DNA of 28,418 nucleotides from a virus, in the IMG/VR virus record IMGVR_UViG_3300030110_003111, positions 1-28,418 of that record; one strand, 5' to 3'. The notes below the pieces were generated by a model. That model saw only the letters and a list, made by a program, of their open reading frames with translations, searched no databases and was not told where the DNA came from. This document shows, in pieces, positions 1-6,862 of this stretch. Position 1 is the stretch's first letter. The number at the start of each line of letters is the position of its first letter. The position numbers were made by a program, and so were the translations under genes.

Positions 1-206
1 ATGTTACTCCCCCAAACGACCTAAAGACTATATACCCCCTAGCAGATGATTAACCCCGGACGCGCTTGAAAATTATGTTACTCCCTAGCCGGTGGTTCAG
101 GCGGGCTCACGTAACATAACGCTTCACCATATCCCAAAATTATGTTACTCCAACACCCTTACCACGGAGACGCAAAGTGGGTTCGCGTTGAAAATTATGT
201 TACTCC
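1..206 (+). repeat. Array A: four ATGTTACTCC repeats plus one inverted core
   Basis: The core ATGTTACTCC occurs at 1-10, 75-84, 142-151 and 197-206. The copies at 75 and 197 share a longer left flank, TTGAAAATTATGTTACTCC; the copy at 142 shares AAAATT. An inverted core, GTAACATAAC, lies at 111-120. Spacings are 74, 67 and 55 bases. The last copy ends 46 bases before the first gene. The conserved left flank and spread of copies look like protein binding sites (replication initiator or regulator) or promoter elements rather than a CRISPR or coding repeat. The window begins exactly at a core, so the array may continue outside it. No credible gene covers 1-252. Confidence 0.75.
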
Positions 207-252
207 ATGATATCGGCAAAGGTATAAGTACTAGTGAAAAACAGGGAGATTC

Positions 253-534
253 ATGGGAGGAAAGCAAACCATAACATTGAGCAATGTTGAAATGAGTATC
301 GTATACCACGCGCTACTCACGAGACTAAGCGAGATGATGAGAGAAGACGACAAGAACGAACGCCGAGAGAGGGAGGTGGCAGAGTTGACGGCCATAGTTG
401 ACAGTATGCAACAGCAGATGGAAAGCAACTGGTCGGAGATAGAGGCCGACGCCGCCTTTGAGAGAGAGACGGAGGGAGTAAGACTCCTATCGTCAATCCC
501 CGCCTTCGGAGACAAGACGGAGGACATGGCATGA
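253..534 (+). CDS. Small charged helical protein, unknown function
   Basis: A 93-residue protein I do not recognise. Residues about 20-75 are rich in Glu, Arg, Gln and Met and look like a long amphipathic or coiled-coil helix; there are no cysteines, membrane segments or catalytic motifs. The ATG follows a GGGAG ribosome binding site eight bases upstream and comes after the first repeat array, so it is the first gene of a small transcript. Its stop overlaps the next start as ATGA, indicating translational coupling. An overlapping minus-strand frame of similar length exists, but it lacks these signals. The position next to putative control repeats suggests an early or regulatory role, but nothing in the sequence proves this. 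Confidence 0.65.
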   Translation: MGGKQTITLSNVEMSIVYHALLTRLSEMMREDDKNERREREVAELTAIVDSMQQQMESNWSEIEADAAFERETEGVRLLSSIPAFGDKTEDMA

Positions 535-818
535 GTACCAAGGAAACTAGGGACATGGTATACCTTCAGATGGTACTATCGTTCATAGAAACGAGTACCC
601 CCGCGAAGTACGCGGAACTGCAAAACACAGTAGAGCAAATGCAGACCATCGACCCAAGACACGCTGAGATGTATGCGACGATTGGGAAGACCTTGGAGAC
701 ACTGCGCGACAAACTGTGGACGGGCGTGGACGTGAATGGAGAGGTGAGTTGGATGGTAAAGTCACTATCCAAGAGCCAAAAGAGGACGTTGTACGGGGAG
801 GACGGCGAAAAGGAGTAG
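531..818 (+). CDS. Small helical protein, unknown function, coupled to the preceding gene
   Basis: A 95-residue acidic, mostly helical protein without recognised domains. It starts in an ATGA overlap with the preceding gene, so the two are co-translated. Predicted helices cover about residues 8-60; the C-terminus is charged (Lys-Ser-Gln-Lys-Arg, then Asp-Gly-Glu-Lys-Glu). It ends directly before a strong GC hairpin, which probably marks the 3' end of this two-gene transcript. The two small helical proteins could form a complex; that is inference from coupling only. Confidence 0.6.
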   Translation: MSTKETRDMVYLQMVLSFIETSTPAKYAELQNTVEQMQTIDPRHAEMYATIGKTLETLRDKLWTGVDVNGEVSWMVKSLSKSQKRTLYGEDGEKE

Positions 819-829
819 GTCAGACTAAC

Positions 830-857
830 GGGGGTCGGCTGGTGGTGGCCGGCCCCC
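830..857 (+). terminator. GC-rich hairpin after the two-gene leader operon
   Basis: Arms GGGGGTCGGC (830-839) and GCCGGCCCCC (848-857) pair over ten positions with one G-U wobble and an eight-base loop. It starts 11 bases after a stop codon and no run of T follows, so it is not a classical intrinsic terminator. It may act as a 3'-end stabiliser, as a processing site, or as a boundary before the next repeat motif at 863. Confidence 0.55.
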
Positions 858-862
858 CAACA

Positions 863-873
863 ATATGTTACGC
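863..873 (+). promoter_or_regulatory. Single ATATGTTACGC element upstream of the zinc-binding ORF
   Basis: One isolated copy of the array B motif (ATATGTTACGC) sits 58 bases before the ATG at 931. It follows the hairpin at 830-857 and lies in the only gap between two genes. Its placement directly upstream of a gene, as with the other copies, favours a promoter or operator role. No independent TATA-like box is obvious. Confidence 0.4.
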
Positions 874-930
874 AACAAAAGAAAGAAAATATGATAAGGA
901 GTGATAAAGACGAAAGGATGAGTGAAACGT

Positions 931-1122
931 ATGACAGCGAACACTGAAGAAGAAATGACGAACGGAGATATAGTGGCTTGTTTAGCATGCCACTGTTTGA
1001 TTGCCTTGGAGGAGGGTTACTGGCAGAGAACCACGATAGCCAAGTACCCTATGCCCAACTCGGTTGGGACCTTAGTAGCGTTCTGTGATGAATGCAATAT
1101 GGTCGTTGAGGTGGGCTACTAG
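931..1122 (+). CDS. Small zinc-ribbon-like protein (two CxxC-type knuckles)
   Basis: A 63-residue protein. A first cysteine cluster, Cys-Leu-Ala-Cys-His-Cys, lies near residues 18-23 and a second, Cys-Asp-Glu-Cys, near 52-55, the usual spacing for a four-ligand zinc ribbon. Such proteins are often nucleic-acid or protein adaptors; the exact role is unknown. I chose ATG 931, preceded by AAAGGATGAG at a good distance, over an in-frame GTG at 922 that would lie too close to that site. The gene sits alone between one repeat-motif copy (863) and the dense array at 1131-1296, consistent with a small regulatory gene. Confidence 0.6.
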   Translation: MTANTEEEMTNGDIVACLACHCLIALEEGYWQRTTIAKYPMPNSVGTLVAFCDECNMVVEVGY

Positions 1123-1130
1123 ATACTAAA

Positions 1131-1296
1131 ATATGTTACGCACCACTTGGATAAATCCGGACTAAAAATCCGTTTTCTAATCAAACATATGTTACGCGGT
1201 TTTTTACTAGACGATATGTTACGTCTCTTTTTTGTAGGCATTATGTTACGCCTCTTTTTCTGTGAGTGATATGTTACGCTTGGCGTTATGTTACGT
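1131..1296 (+). repeat. Array B: six phased ATGTTACG repeats with T-rich spacers
   Basis: The core ATGTTACG(C/T) begins at 1133, 1189, 1216, 1243, 1271 and 1288. The steps are 56, 27, 27, 28 and 17 bases, so most copies fall on a period of 27-28 (56 being two periods). Three consecutive units carry a run of five or six T just after the core, a feature that bends or weakens DNA. The array fills the noncoding gap 1123-1310 and ends 14 bases before the next gene. Iteron-like origin, operator cluster and tandem promoters are all possible. Confidence 0.8.
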
Positions 1297-1310
1297 CCCA
1301 GTGACCACTA

Positions 1311-2966
1311 ATGAACCGAAGGTTGTATAGTGAAATGACCAACCTAATTGTGAACACTGGTAGGTTAGAACCTGCTTCTGTGATACTGCGAAATTGGCCG
1401 AATTTCCGCTATCGTGACCCGCGAATTATCGTTGATTTGCTTATAAGGGCCGGACTTGAAAAATGGGTCCGGAAATGCGAAATCACCGGGAGAAACTACC
1501 CAATGGCCCCAAACACGGCGACAGGTGCGCCAAATCGCCCAATGCAGCCAAATAACCCATATTATGCACATATCGCGTATGTCGTGAATATGGGGTCAGA
1601 TGGGCAGGGGGCATATAGTCTTTCGCTGTTCATGCTCACCCCCGCATCAAATCCGGCGTTTATAGGGGGGTCACGCGTAAGAGGAGGCATGGCAGGTACA
1701 CCACCAACCACCATAGGAGACACGCCGGGAACGACCCCGGCCCTATCCGTCTTGGACGTGATGAACGTCCCGAGGGAGGTCATCTTGACTTCCCTCGCGT
1801 TCATCGGCTCCTTGATTGATAGGATGATTGCAGAGACAGCCAGCAAAGCCGGACTGATGAAGGCCCTCAGGAGCATGGGCGTCAAGGGCAGTACGCTCAA
1901 GACCCTCAGGGACCGCATCGTTGAGCGAGCAGGTCAGACCTACGAGGTACGAACATGGCCGACAGTACTCACCATGAAGCAAGCCGAGAAGTTTGCTGCG
2001 GCGGGTGTGTTCTCGGAGATTGTCGGACAGGGACAGAGGTTCGTTGAGAACAAGGGTCAACACGATGTCCGACTAGACCGGGCCGAGAAGGTAGCCAAGG
2101 AACTCAACCAGCCGCTGCTTGATGGCTGGTCCGATTGGATGGCAACCCGCACATGGGTTGATGCTCCCTACGTGCTGATTAACTCCCTCGGAGTGAATGC
2201 GACCGTGTTCAACGAGTGGGCAGAGGGTCAGTATGGAGAGAACCAGTATTCACCCAAGATGACCGGGGCCATGCTGGAAGGAGAGCGAGGGTTCACCCTC
2301 ACCGACCGGGAGGGCTCAAAGAGCGACTTCCAGCAGGGAGCGCGGGACGGCTGCGCCAAGAACCTCAACACCAAGACCGGCGAGATGAAGATTAGGCCTG
2401 TATGCACCGACATGGCAGGGAGGCCAGCGTTCAACGCTGCTCACGACCTAAGCGGTCAGTGCCGAGTCTGTGGGGGCAAGGTGGCGAGTGTCTACCGGCA
2501 CGATATCGCAACCCGCAACAATCAGACCTTGAAGATGCCATGCCTCCTCAAGCATAACCAGCCCGGACCCAATGGGGGAGATGGCAAGTTATCCACGACC
2601 CGCAGGGCATCAAGCGGGAACTGGGGCCACTCGGTTCAGGTCGGCTACAACTGCCCGACAGGAGCAAGGACGGCAGCGGGCAAGAAGGTTCGCAAGGTCC
2701 GCAGGGCGAGCGGTGGATACGAGCGGTTCATCTTCACCGTGAGAGACCATGACGAGGAGGGGGAGCCATACGAGTTCCACCTTCTAGGACGGGCCTTCGT
2801 GGAGGGCTGGCACAGAGGCAACGAGAAGGACATTCTCGGCACCGACGCCGAGTACCTCTTGTGGATTGCCAACCGCACCCACTGGGACGACTCAACCCCG
2901 GCATGGAAGACCCCAAGGGGGACTCGCATCAACTCAGAGGTTGACGCGGTCCTCGGGGCTCTCTGA
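1311..2966 (+). CDS. 551-residue protein of unknown function with a Cys/His cluster, GC-rich
   Basis: I do not recognise the family. The N-terminal part is rich in Asn, Pro and Gly (about residues 60-150), and the middle is helical and basic. Near residues 378-412 a Cys-x2-Cys pair is followed by a Cys-x3-His pair, which could hold a zinc ion. The stretch after it is basic (Lys-Lys-Val-Arg-Lys-Val-Arg-Arg), as in DNA-binding proteins. Sampled 60-base blocks after about 1700 are near 60% GC, clearly above the structural genes downstream, and the first 350 bases look lower. The start is uncertain: ATG 1311 or the in-frame ATG 1335; neither has a convincing ribosome binding site. Its position just after the repeat array makes a replication or DNA-binding role worth testing, but this is speculation. 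Confidence 0.75.
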   Translation: MNRRLYSEMTNLIVNTGRLEPASVILRNWPNFRYRDPRIIVDLLIRAGLEKWVRKCEITGRNYPMAPNTATGAPNRPMQPNNPYYAHIAYVVNMGSDGQGAYSLSLFMLTPASNPAFIGGSRVRGGMAGTPPTTIGDTPGTTPALSVLDVMNVPREVILTSLAFIGSLIDRMIAETASKAGLMKALRSMGVKGSTLKTLRDRIVERAGQTYEVRTWPTVLTMKQAEKFAAAGVFSEIVGQGQRFVENKGQHDVRLDRAEKVAKELNQPLLDGWSDWMATRTWVDAPYVLINSLGVNATVFNEWAEGQYGENQYSPKMTGAMLEGERGFTLTDREGSKSDFQQGARDGCAKNLNTKTGEMKIRPVCTDMAGRPAFNAAHDLSGQCRVCGGKVASVYRHDIATRNNQTLKMPCLLKHNQPGPNGGDGKLSTTRRASSGNWGHSVQVGYNCPTGARTAAGKKVRKVRRASGGYERFIFTVRDHDEEGEPYEFHLLGRAFVEGWHRGNEKDILGTDAEYLLWIANRTHWDDSTPAWKTPRGTRINSEVDAVLGAL

Positions 2967-2978
2967 GTATGAGCATCA

Positions 2979-3010
2979 GGGGCGGCAGTGGGTTGACCTG
3001 CTGCCGTCCC
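2979..3010 (+). terminator. GC-rich hairpin after the 551-codon gene
   Basis: GGGGCGGCAG (2979-2988) pairs with CTGCCGTCCC (3001-3010) over ten positions with one G-U wobble and a 12-base loop. It begins 13 bases after the stop codon, matching the arrangement of the hairpin at 830-857. It lacks an immediate T run, but T tracts follow at 3250-3277. Confidence 0.55.
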
Positions 3011-3249
3011 AACTAGCACCAGCAGCCGTCACGACCTCCTAGGGCGGGCTAGATTTCGGCCCCTGTAATGGGGGGGTGTCTGTCAAACCTAGGATGCCGT
3101 TTCCCGGCCTTGGAAGGTGCCATACAGACGATGTTTACCCATGGTGCTACCCATGGACCGTTTTTCTTTTTCTTGACCGTGTGCTATGGCCCCGGCGGCC
3201 TCCAAAACGCTCACTGCGAGCCTGTGGGGTTGGCTACCACAACGCACGA
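3011..3249. other. Convergent intergenic region, noncoding
   Basis: About 240 bases between the plus-strand 551-codon gene and the minus-strand terminase operon. Open frames here are Phe/Leu/Cys-rich and lack ribosome binding sites, so I see no gene. It contains a direct repeat ACCCATGG-TGCT-ACCCATGG (3137-3156) in which each copy includes the palindrome CCATGG, two CCTAGG-type palindromes (near 3040 and 3090), and a complementary GTCTGT/ACAGAC pair about 50 bases apart. A packaging (cos/pac) site or a structured RNA cannot be excluded. Confidence 0.4.
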
Positions 3250-3277
3250 TTTTTTGAAATTTTTTGGAAATTTTTTT
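3250..3277 (+). terminator. Triple T-tract terminator of plus-strand transcripts
   Basis: Three T runs (3250-3255, 3260-3265 and 3271-3277; six, six and seven T) are separated by GAAA and GGAAA. Runs of T on the non-template strand are the known intrinsic termination signal of archaeal RNA polymerase, without need of a hairpin. The last run touches the stop codon of the converging minus-strand gene. Confidence 0.6.
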
Positions 3278-3642
3278 CAATCACTCGTAATCTTGCCTAT
3301 ATTGGCGGCGGGAGGTTTATTCCCCCGTATCTTCCCGTCTGCCACCCTATAGTACTTCAAACGGCTTTTTTTGAAGGTTTCAATGTTGTAAGGCTTGATG
3401 TAACTGCGTATGAGGCTTCCTACGGTGTGTCCGTTCATAGGAGTCCAGTGCTTTGACAGTTTCTTATTAAGATTCCATGCAATCTCATGCGAAGTCCTCC
3501 ATTCCGAGAAAAAACCACTATCCAACAACTCCACTATCTCTCTTTTGATTATATCCTTTCTCTTTAGTGGTCCAGTCTTCCCACTCTTACAGCCGTGCCC
3601 CGTTTGAAGCGTTCCGGTTCTATTGTAGTATCCCTTACTCAT
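3277..3642 (-). CDS. Small basic protein, possible winged-helix DNA-binding protein
   Basis: A 121-residue, strongly basic protein, last gene of the minus-strand terminase operon. Residues about 25-95 read as alternating helices with a Thr/Ser-His-Glu-Ile-Ala-like turn and a late Leu-Lys-Tyr-Tyr-Arg-Val strand, a pattern typical of winged-helix folds that carry a terminal beta wing. The N-terminus is rich in Gly, Lys and Thr. The start has a clear AGGTGA site four bases upstream and follows the terminase stop by four bases. A small terminase subunit or operon regulator would fit this place, but no sequence signature proves either. Confidence 0.7.
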   Translation of the reverse strand: MSKGYYNRTGTLQTGHGCKSGKTGPLKRKDIIKREIVELLDSGFFSEWRTSHEIAWNLNKKLSKHWTPMNGHTVGSLIRSYIKPYNIETFKKSRLKYYRVADGKIRGNKPPAANIGKITSD

Positions 3643-3646
3643 TAAA

Positions 3647-5143
3647 TCACCTGTCGATTACTCCGCTCACTCCGCCTCTACTACGATTGATACGGCCCTT
3701 ATTAACTCCGCCTAACCACTCGCCGCCCTTTGCCGTACCCAATACCACGGGCATTCCGTTATCCTTAACCGAAAATTGGTCTATTGCGTGAGCAAGTGCC
3801 ATAACTGTATCGTTATGTCTTCCCAAATCAACAATCAAACCATTACGCCAAGCGTGACTTTCCAATTCCTCTAGAACAATATTGATTTGAGTTCTTGTTT
3901 CGTGATTACCATAAGGGAATATCACCAATTCTCTTTCAAGCCAAACCCTAAGCCTATTTAGAAGTCCTTGCTTCAAAGTCCTATTACCAACCTTACTTTC
4001 TCTATAATCTACCATAGCACCCTTCTGAGTAAGAAGACTCTCGTATAATTGTTGAAATCCTACGGATTCGACGGCAAATGCCGGTGTCCCGTATCTCTTA
4101 TTCCAGTCTATCATCATATTGGCCTGTTTGTCAGGAGGAAAGTCGTTTCTCCTCCACATATTCACAAAATGAATAAACCCTTCGTCATCTTGCCTTAAGC
4201 AAATCATTACGCTATAATCCTGACCTAATCCATGAGCAGGGTCAAAACCGACAGAATATCTGTGGTTGTACTGTTTATCCGGTTCTAATAAAGAATCTAT
4301 ATCCAAATTAGCCCTTGTGATATTACGGGGATAAACTGCGGCGTCATCGTCTATAACCTTACAGAGATACTCCTGTATGAAGGAGAGGTCCCCCATGGCT
4401 TGTCTTTGCTCAAGTAAGAATGCTAAACTCCTAAACTCCGGCCATAGTGCTTTGGGCTCTACATTTTCCGGGTCTGCCCTCCAATCATCCCAATTTGGAA
4501 TACTAGACCATACCCCGCTTTTCCATGTATCATTATCTAACATCTCTGTATGATATAGGTCATTCATACTCATAGGTGTCCCAACGACATAAATTGCGGT
4601 TCCGGGGCTCAACATCGGTGTAACCTTCTTCCTAAACCATTGTTGTGTGTTTTTAGGGTCTAAATCCCCACTATCGTCCAATACGTCATCAAAAGCGATA
4701 CAGGCAGGGTGCTCACCACGAATAGCAGCCCCAACCGAAGTTGCACGAATCCATGCACCATTAGTGAATCTTAATTCTAGTTTATTTCCCCTACGGGGGT
4801 CCAAATACCTAGAAAGTTGCGGGTGTCTCTTCATATCTTCTCTTATCTCTTCAAGACGCCTTGCAGCCAAATCTTTGCTAGCAGAAAAGAGCCAACAAGT
4901 AAAGGGCTTGTTCCTCCACTTATCAAATAGGGCATGATGCAATAATTTGACTCTTAGAGTAGTAGATTTACTGTGGTCACGAGGAGCAATCACACAAACC
5001 CTATGAACCTGTGTATCACCGCGTTTACCATACATATCCATCCATTCACCAATATGGTCGCCCCAAGTATAGCCAAGCCAACGATAGAAATATTTATCGT
5101 CGTATTTTGCCCTTTCCATGGAAAAGGAAAGAAAATCACTCAT
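3647..5143 (-). CDS. terL: Terminase large subunit (packaging ATPase and nuclease)
   Basis: A 498-residue protein of normal TerL length, the motor that pumps viral DNA into the procapsid through the portal and cuts it. ATPase part: Walker A-like APRDHSKST at residues 53-61 (the variant with Arg before the loop, usual in terminases), Walker B CIAFDD at 148-153, coupling motif VVGTP at 186-190. RNase H-like nuclease part: Asp301 in VGFDPAHG, Asp309, Glu359 in FAVES, and Asp445 in the GRHNDT motif, which gives the usual set of acidic metal ligands. It overlaps the upstream metallophosphoesterase gene by eight bases (ATGAGTGA), so the two are translated together. The remainder of the head genes lies on the other strand. 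Confidence 0.95.
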   Translation of the reverse strand: MSDFLSFSMERAKYDDKYFYRWLGYTWGDHIGEWMDMYGKRGDTQVHRVCVIAPRDHSKSTTLRVKLLHHALFDKWRNKPFTCWLFSASKDLAARRLEEIREDMKRHPQLSRYLDPRRGNKLELRFTNGAWIRATSVGAAIRGEHPACIAFDDVLDDSGDLDPKNTQQWFRKKVTPMLSPGTAIYVVGTPMSMNDLYHTEMLDNDTWKSGVWSSIPNWDDWRADPENVEPKALWPEFRSLAFLLEQRQAMGDLSFIQEYLCKVIDDDAAVYPRNITRANLDIDSLLEPDKQYNHRYSVGFDPAHGLGQDYSVMICLRQDDEGFIHFVNMWRRNDFPPDKQANMMIDWNKRYGTPAFAVESVGFQQLYESLLTQKGAMVDYRESKVGNRTLKQGLLNRLRVWLERELVIFPYGNHETRTQINIVLEELESHAWRNGLIVDLGRHNDTVMALAHAIDQFSVKDNGMPVVLGTAKGGEWLGGVNKGRINRSRGGVSGVIDR

Positions 5144-6584
5144 CAGCCATCACCGGAGAATAAAGACTCCCGACAATACCTTGTTCCCTATCTATTAAAT
5201 GAGCAAACATTCCGGGTCGGCTAATGAAGCCCTTTCTGAAATGGTATCTATCATGACCCGCTAAACTAGGAAGTTGTATTACGAAACAATTCCCCTTCTC
5301 AATCATATGAGTGTGATGCTTATGTCCGTGGAACCAAATGTGGTTTTCTGTCTCTCCCCATTCCTTTCTCTTCTCATTACCCATAATAAGGGGTAGGTTT
5401 TGACCACTAACGAAATCGCCATGGGTAAAGCCCATAAGATTGTCTCCCCACTTGATATATTGCCTGAGAGACGGGTCCTTTGTTACTGTTACTCTAGAAT
5501 CGTTTTCGTATGTTGCGCTTAGGAACATCATTAGACCCAAACTAGCGAATCTATCATGATTACCCATCATAAACACAATCTCTACTGGGGCCACACTTTT
5601 TAACATTTCAATATGCTCAACAGCCAATTCACAGCCTTCCATAAGTATTTGTGCTGGTGTTCCGGCCATATCCTGTCCGGTACCTCTAGTTGTAGTGCCC
5701 AAGTCATTATCAACATGGAACCAGTCACTTCCAGTAGCAAGAATTATTTTTTCTGGGGCTCCGGGTAGTCGTTGTAATAAGGTAAAGGTCTTATCTAATA
5801 GTCGCTCACGAGCAATTTCAAAGTTGTATGATTCTCCGACCTCTAAAGACCAGCCATACTTCCCATAATGCAAATCTGTAGGGGAAATGACTAGGGCATA
5901 GTCACTTTCGGCTTTCCCCATGGGGACCGCATGTACTTCATCTATGATTATGGTTTTCTCCTTTAGTATCTCTCTAAAATCAGAAAGAATAGTTTCTTCT
6001 AGGGTACGATACTTGTTCGCATCCCTTTCTATGCTCTTCCTGTGTTTCTCCTCTACCTTACCGAGAATATCCTTTTTCTTTAGTGTAAGTAAGTCCTTAA
6101 CCAAGGAATCTGTGTCACCATCTATTATCTCTTCATCAGTAAATGGATTCATGTTATGAGTCCAGCCATATGCCCTGATATAGCCCTTTATCCAAAGAGT
6201 GGGCATTTCAAACTTAGTGACCATTTCCTCTACAGAAAGGTTTTCTAGCATAGAACAATAAGCCTTACGCATTTCTCGATGCTTTTCGCCATTTAGAATT
6301 ATTAAATCGTTTACTCCGTCAATGTAGGTGATGTATTTATCATTTTCCTTATCATAGTATGTATGTGTACGTTGAGGGATTTCGTCGGGCATTGTTTGTG
6401 TTAGTAGCCTGTACGAATTACCCTTTTTCACCCATCTCGATACGGCAACCCTCCAAGCGTCAGCACTTCGGCGTGGCTCTATTTCGTGGAGATACCTGCC
6501 GAAATCGCTATTACTACTATAGCCCCTATCCTTGTACTTCTCAATTAAGTCTTGGTTGTCTATGAAGTGTTCCCCCATGAACAT
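5136..6584 (-). CDS. Calcineurin-like metallophosphoesterase with N-terminal helix-turn-helix-like region
   Basis: A 482-residue protein. The C-terminal half has the full set of metallophosphoesterase metal motifs: Asp237-Leu-His239, Gly-Ser-Asp287, the GNHD motif at 341-344, His388 in THGD, and the GHKHH motif at 420-424. This family cleaves phosphodiesters with a two-metal centre; Mre11/SbcD nucleases and many viral proteins belong to it. The N-terminal about 145 residues are unrelated, helical and partly basic, and could bind DNA. It is the first gene of the operon and overlaps terL by eight bases, so a role in DNA end processing or packaging is plausible. It lacks a clear ribosome binding site; a CTTAAATG sequence (TATA-like on the minus strand) about 22 bases upstream would fit a leaderless archaeal transcript. 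Confidence 0.85.
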   Translation of the reverse strand: MFMGEHFIDNQDLIEKYKDRGYSSNSDFGRYLHEIEPRRSADAWRVAVSRWVKKGNSYRLLTQTMPDEIPQRTHTYYDKENDKYITYIDGVNDLIILNGEKHREMRKAYCSMLENLSVEEMVTKFEMPTLWIKGYIRAYGWTHNMNPFTDEEIIDGDTDSLVKDLLTLKKKDILGKVEEKHRKSIERDANKYRTLEETILSDFREILKEKTIIIDEVHAVPMGKAESDYALVISPTDLHYGKYGWSLEVGESYNFEIARERLLDKTFTLLQRLPGAPEKIILATGSDWFHVDNDLGTTTRGTGQDMAGTPAQILMEGCELAVEHIEMLKSVAPVEIVFMMGNHDRFASLGLMMFLSATYENDSRVTVTKDPSLRQYIKWGDNLMGFTHGDFVSGQNLPLIMGNEKRKEWGETENHIWFHGHKHHTHMIEKGNCFVIQLPSLAGHDRYHFRKGFISRPGMFAHLIDREQGIVGSLYSPVMADE

Positions 6585-6862
6585 AACGGATATGAGATAA
6601 CACTTAAATGTTCATTTGTTCTGTTAATTCAGAAGGTGCTAGAAATTATTATTGTCTCTTGGTATAGCGTTTTTCTTCATTAATTTATTATTTCATTAGT
6701 ATGTTGAAGAAAAGATAGGGGGACCCTACCAAACCACTATTGAAACAATAAAACAAATTCCGAAAATAACCCCAGTAACACGATTAATTCTTTCTAAAAC
6801 ACCCAAAAACAAAAAAAACAATAAGAGATACATTGAAAAACCAGTAAATCTACCCTTGGGGT
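6585..6862. promoter_or_regulatory. Divergent promoter region between the terminase operon and the structural genes
   Basis: An AT-rich noncoding stretch of 278 bases separates the minus-strand metallophosphoesterase gene from the plus-strand portal gene, so promoters for both operons must lie here. On the minus side, CTTAAATG at 6603-6610 resembles an archaeal TATA box at a leaderless spacing. A small hairpin TAGGG-GGA-CCCTA lies at 6716-6728, and AT-rich runs occur at 6680-6700 and 6800-6840. None of the ATGTTAC core repeats of the left end is present here, suggesting a different (late) control. Confidence 0.45.

Noticed and set aside
92-274. 60-codon plus frame across the left repeat array
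   Set aside because: It runs through three repeat copies, overlaps the better supported gene at 253 in another frame and lacks a ribosome binding site.
231-527. Minus-strand frame of 98 codons opposite the first gene
   Set aside because: It is Ser/Leu-rich without motif and antisense to a plus frame that has a good ribosome binding site and a coupled downstream gene.
566-988. 140-codon minus-strand frame near the second hairpin-linked genes
   Set aside because: It is antisense to two coupled plus genes and its Ser/Leu/Cys content looks like chance translation.
1-1296. CRISPR array
   Set aside because: The repeat core is only about ten bases, spacers are irregular in length and not unique-spacer-like, and no cas genes are present.
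3011-3249. tRNA or other standard structured RNA in the noncoding gap
   Set aside because: I found no T-loop or acceptor-stem pattern that fits a tRNA; short inverted repeats are too weak to name an RNA.
3068-3456. Two overlapping plus frames in the convergent gap
   Set aside because: Composition is Phe/Cys/Pro-rich, one depends on the T tracts, and they run antisense into the basic minus-strand gene.
5500-5520. GTTAC cores inside the metallophosphoesterase gene
   Set aside because: They lie in coding sequence, lack the full ATGTTAC core and do not form an array.
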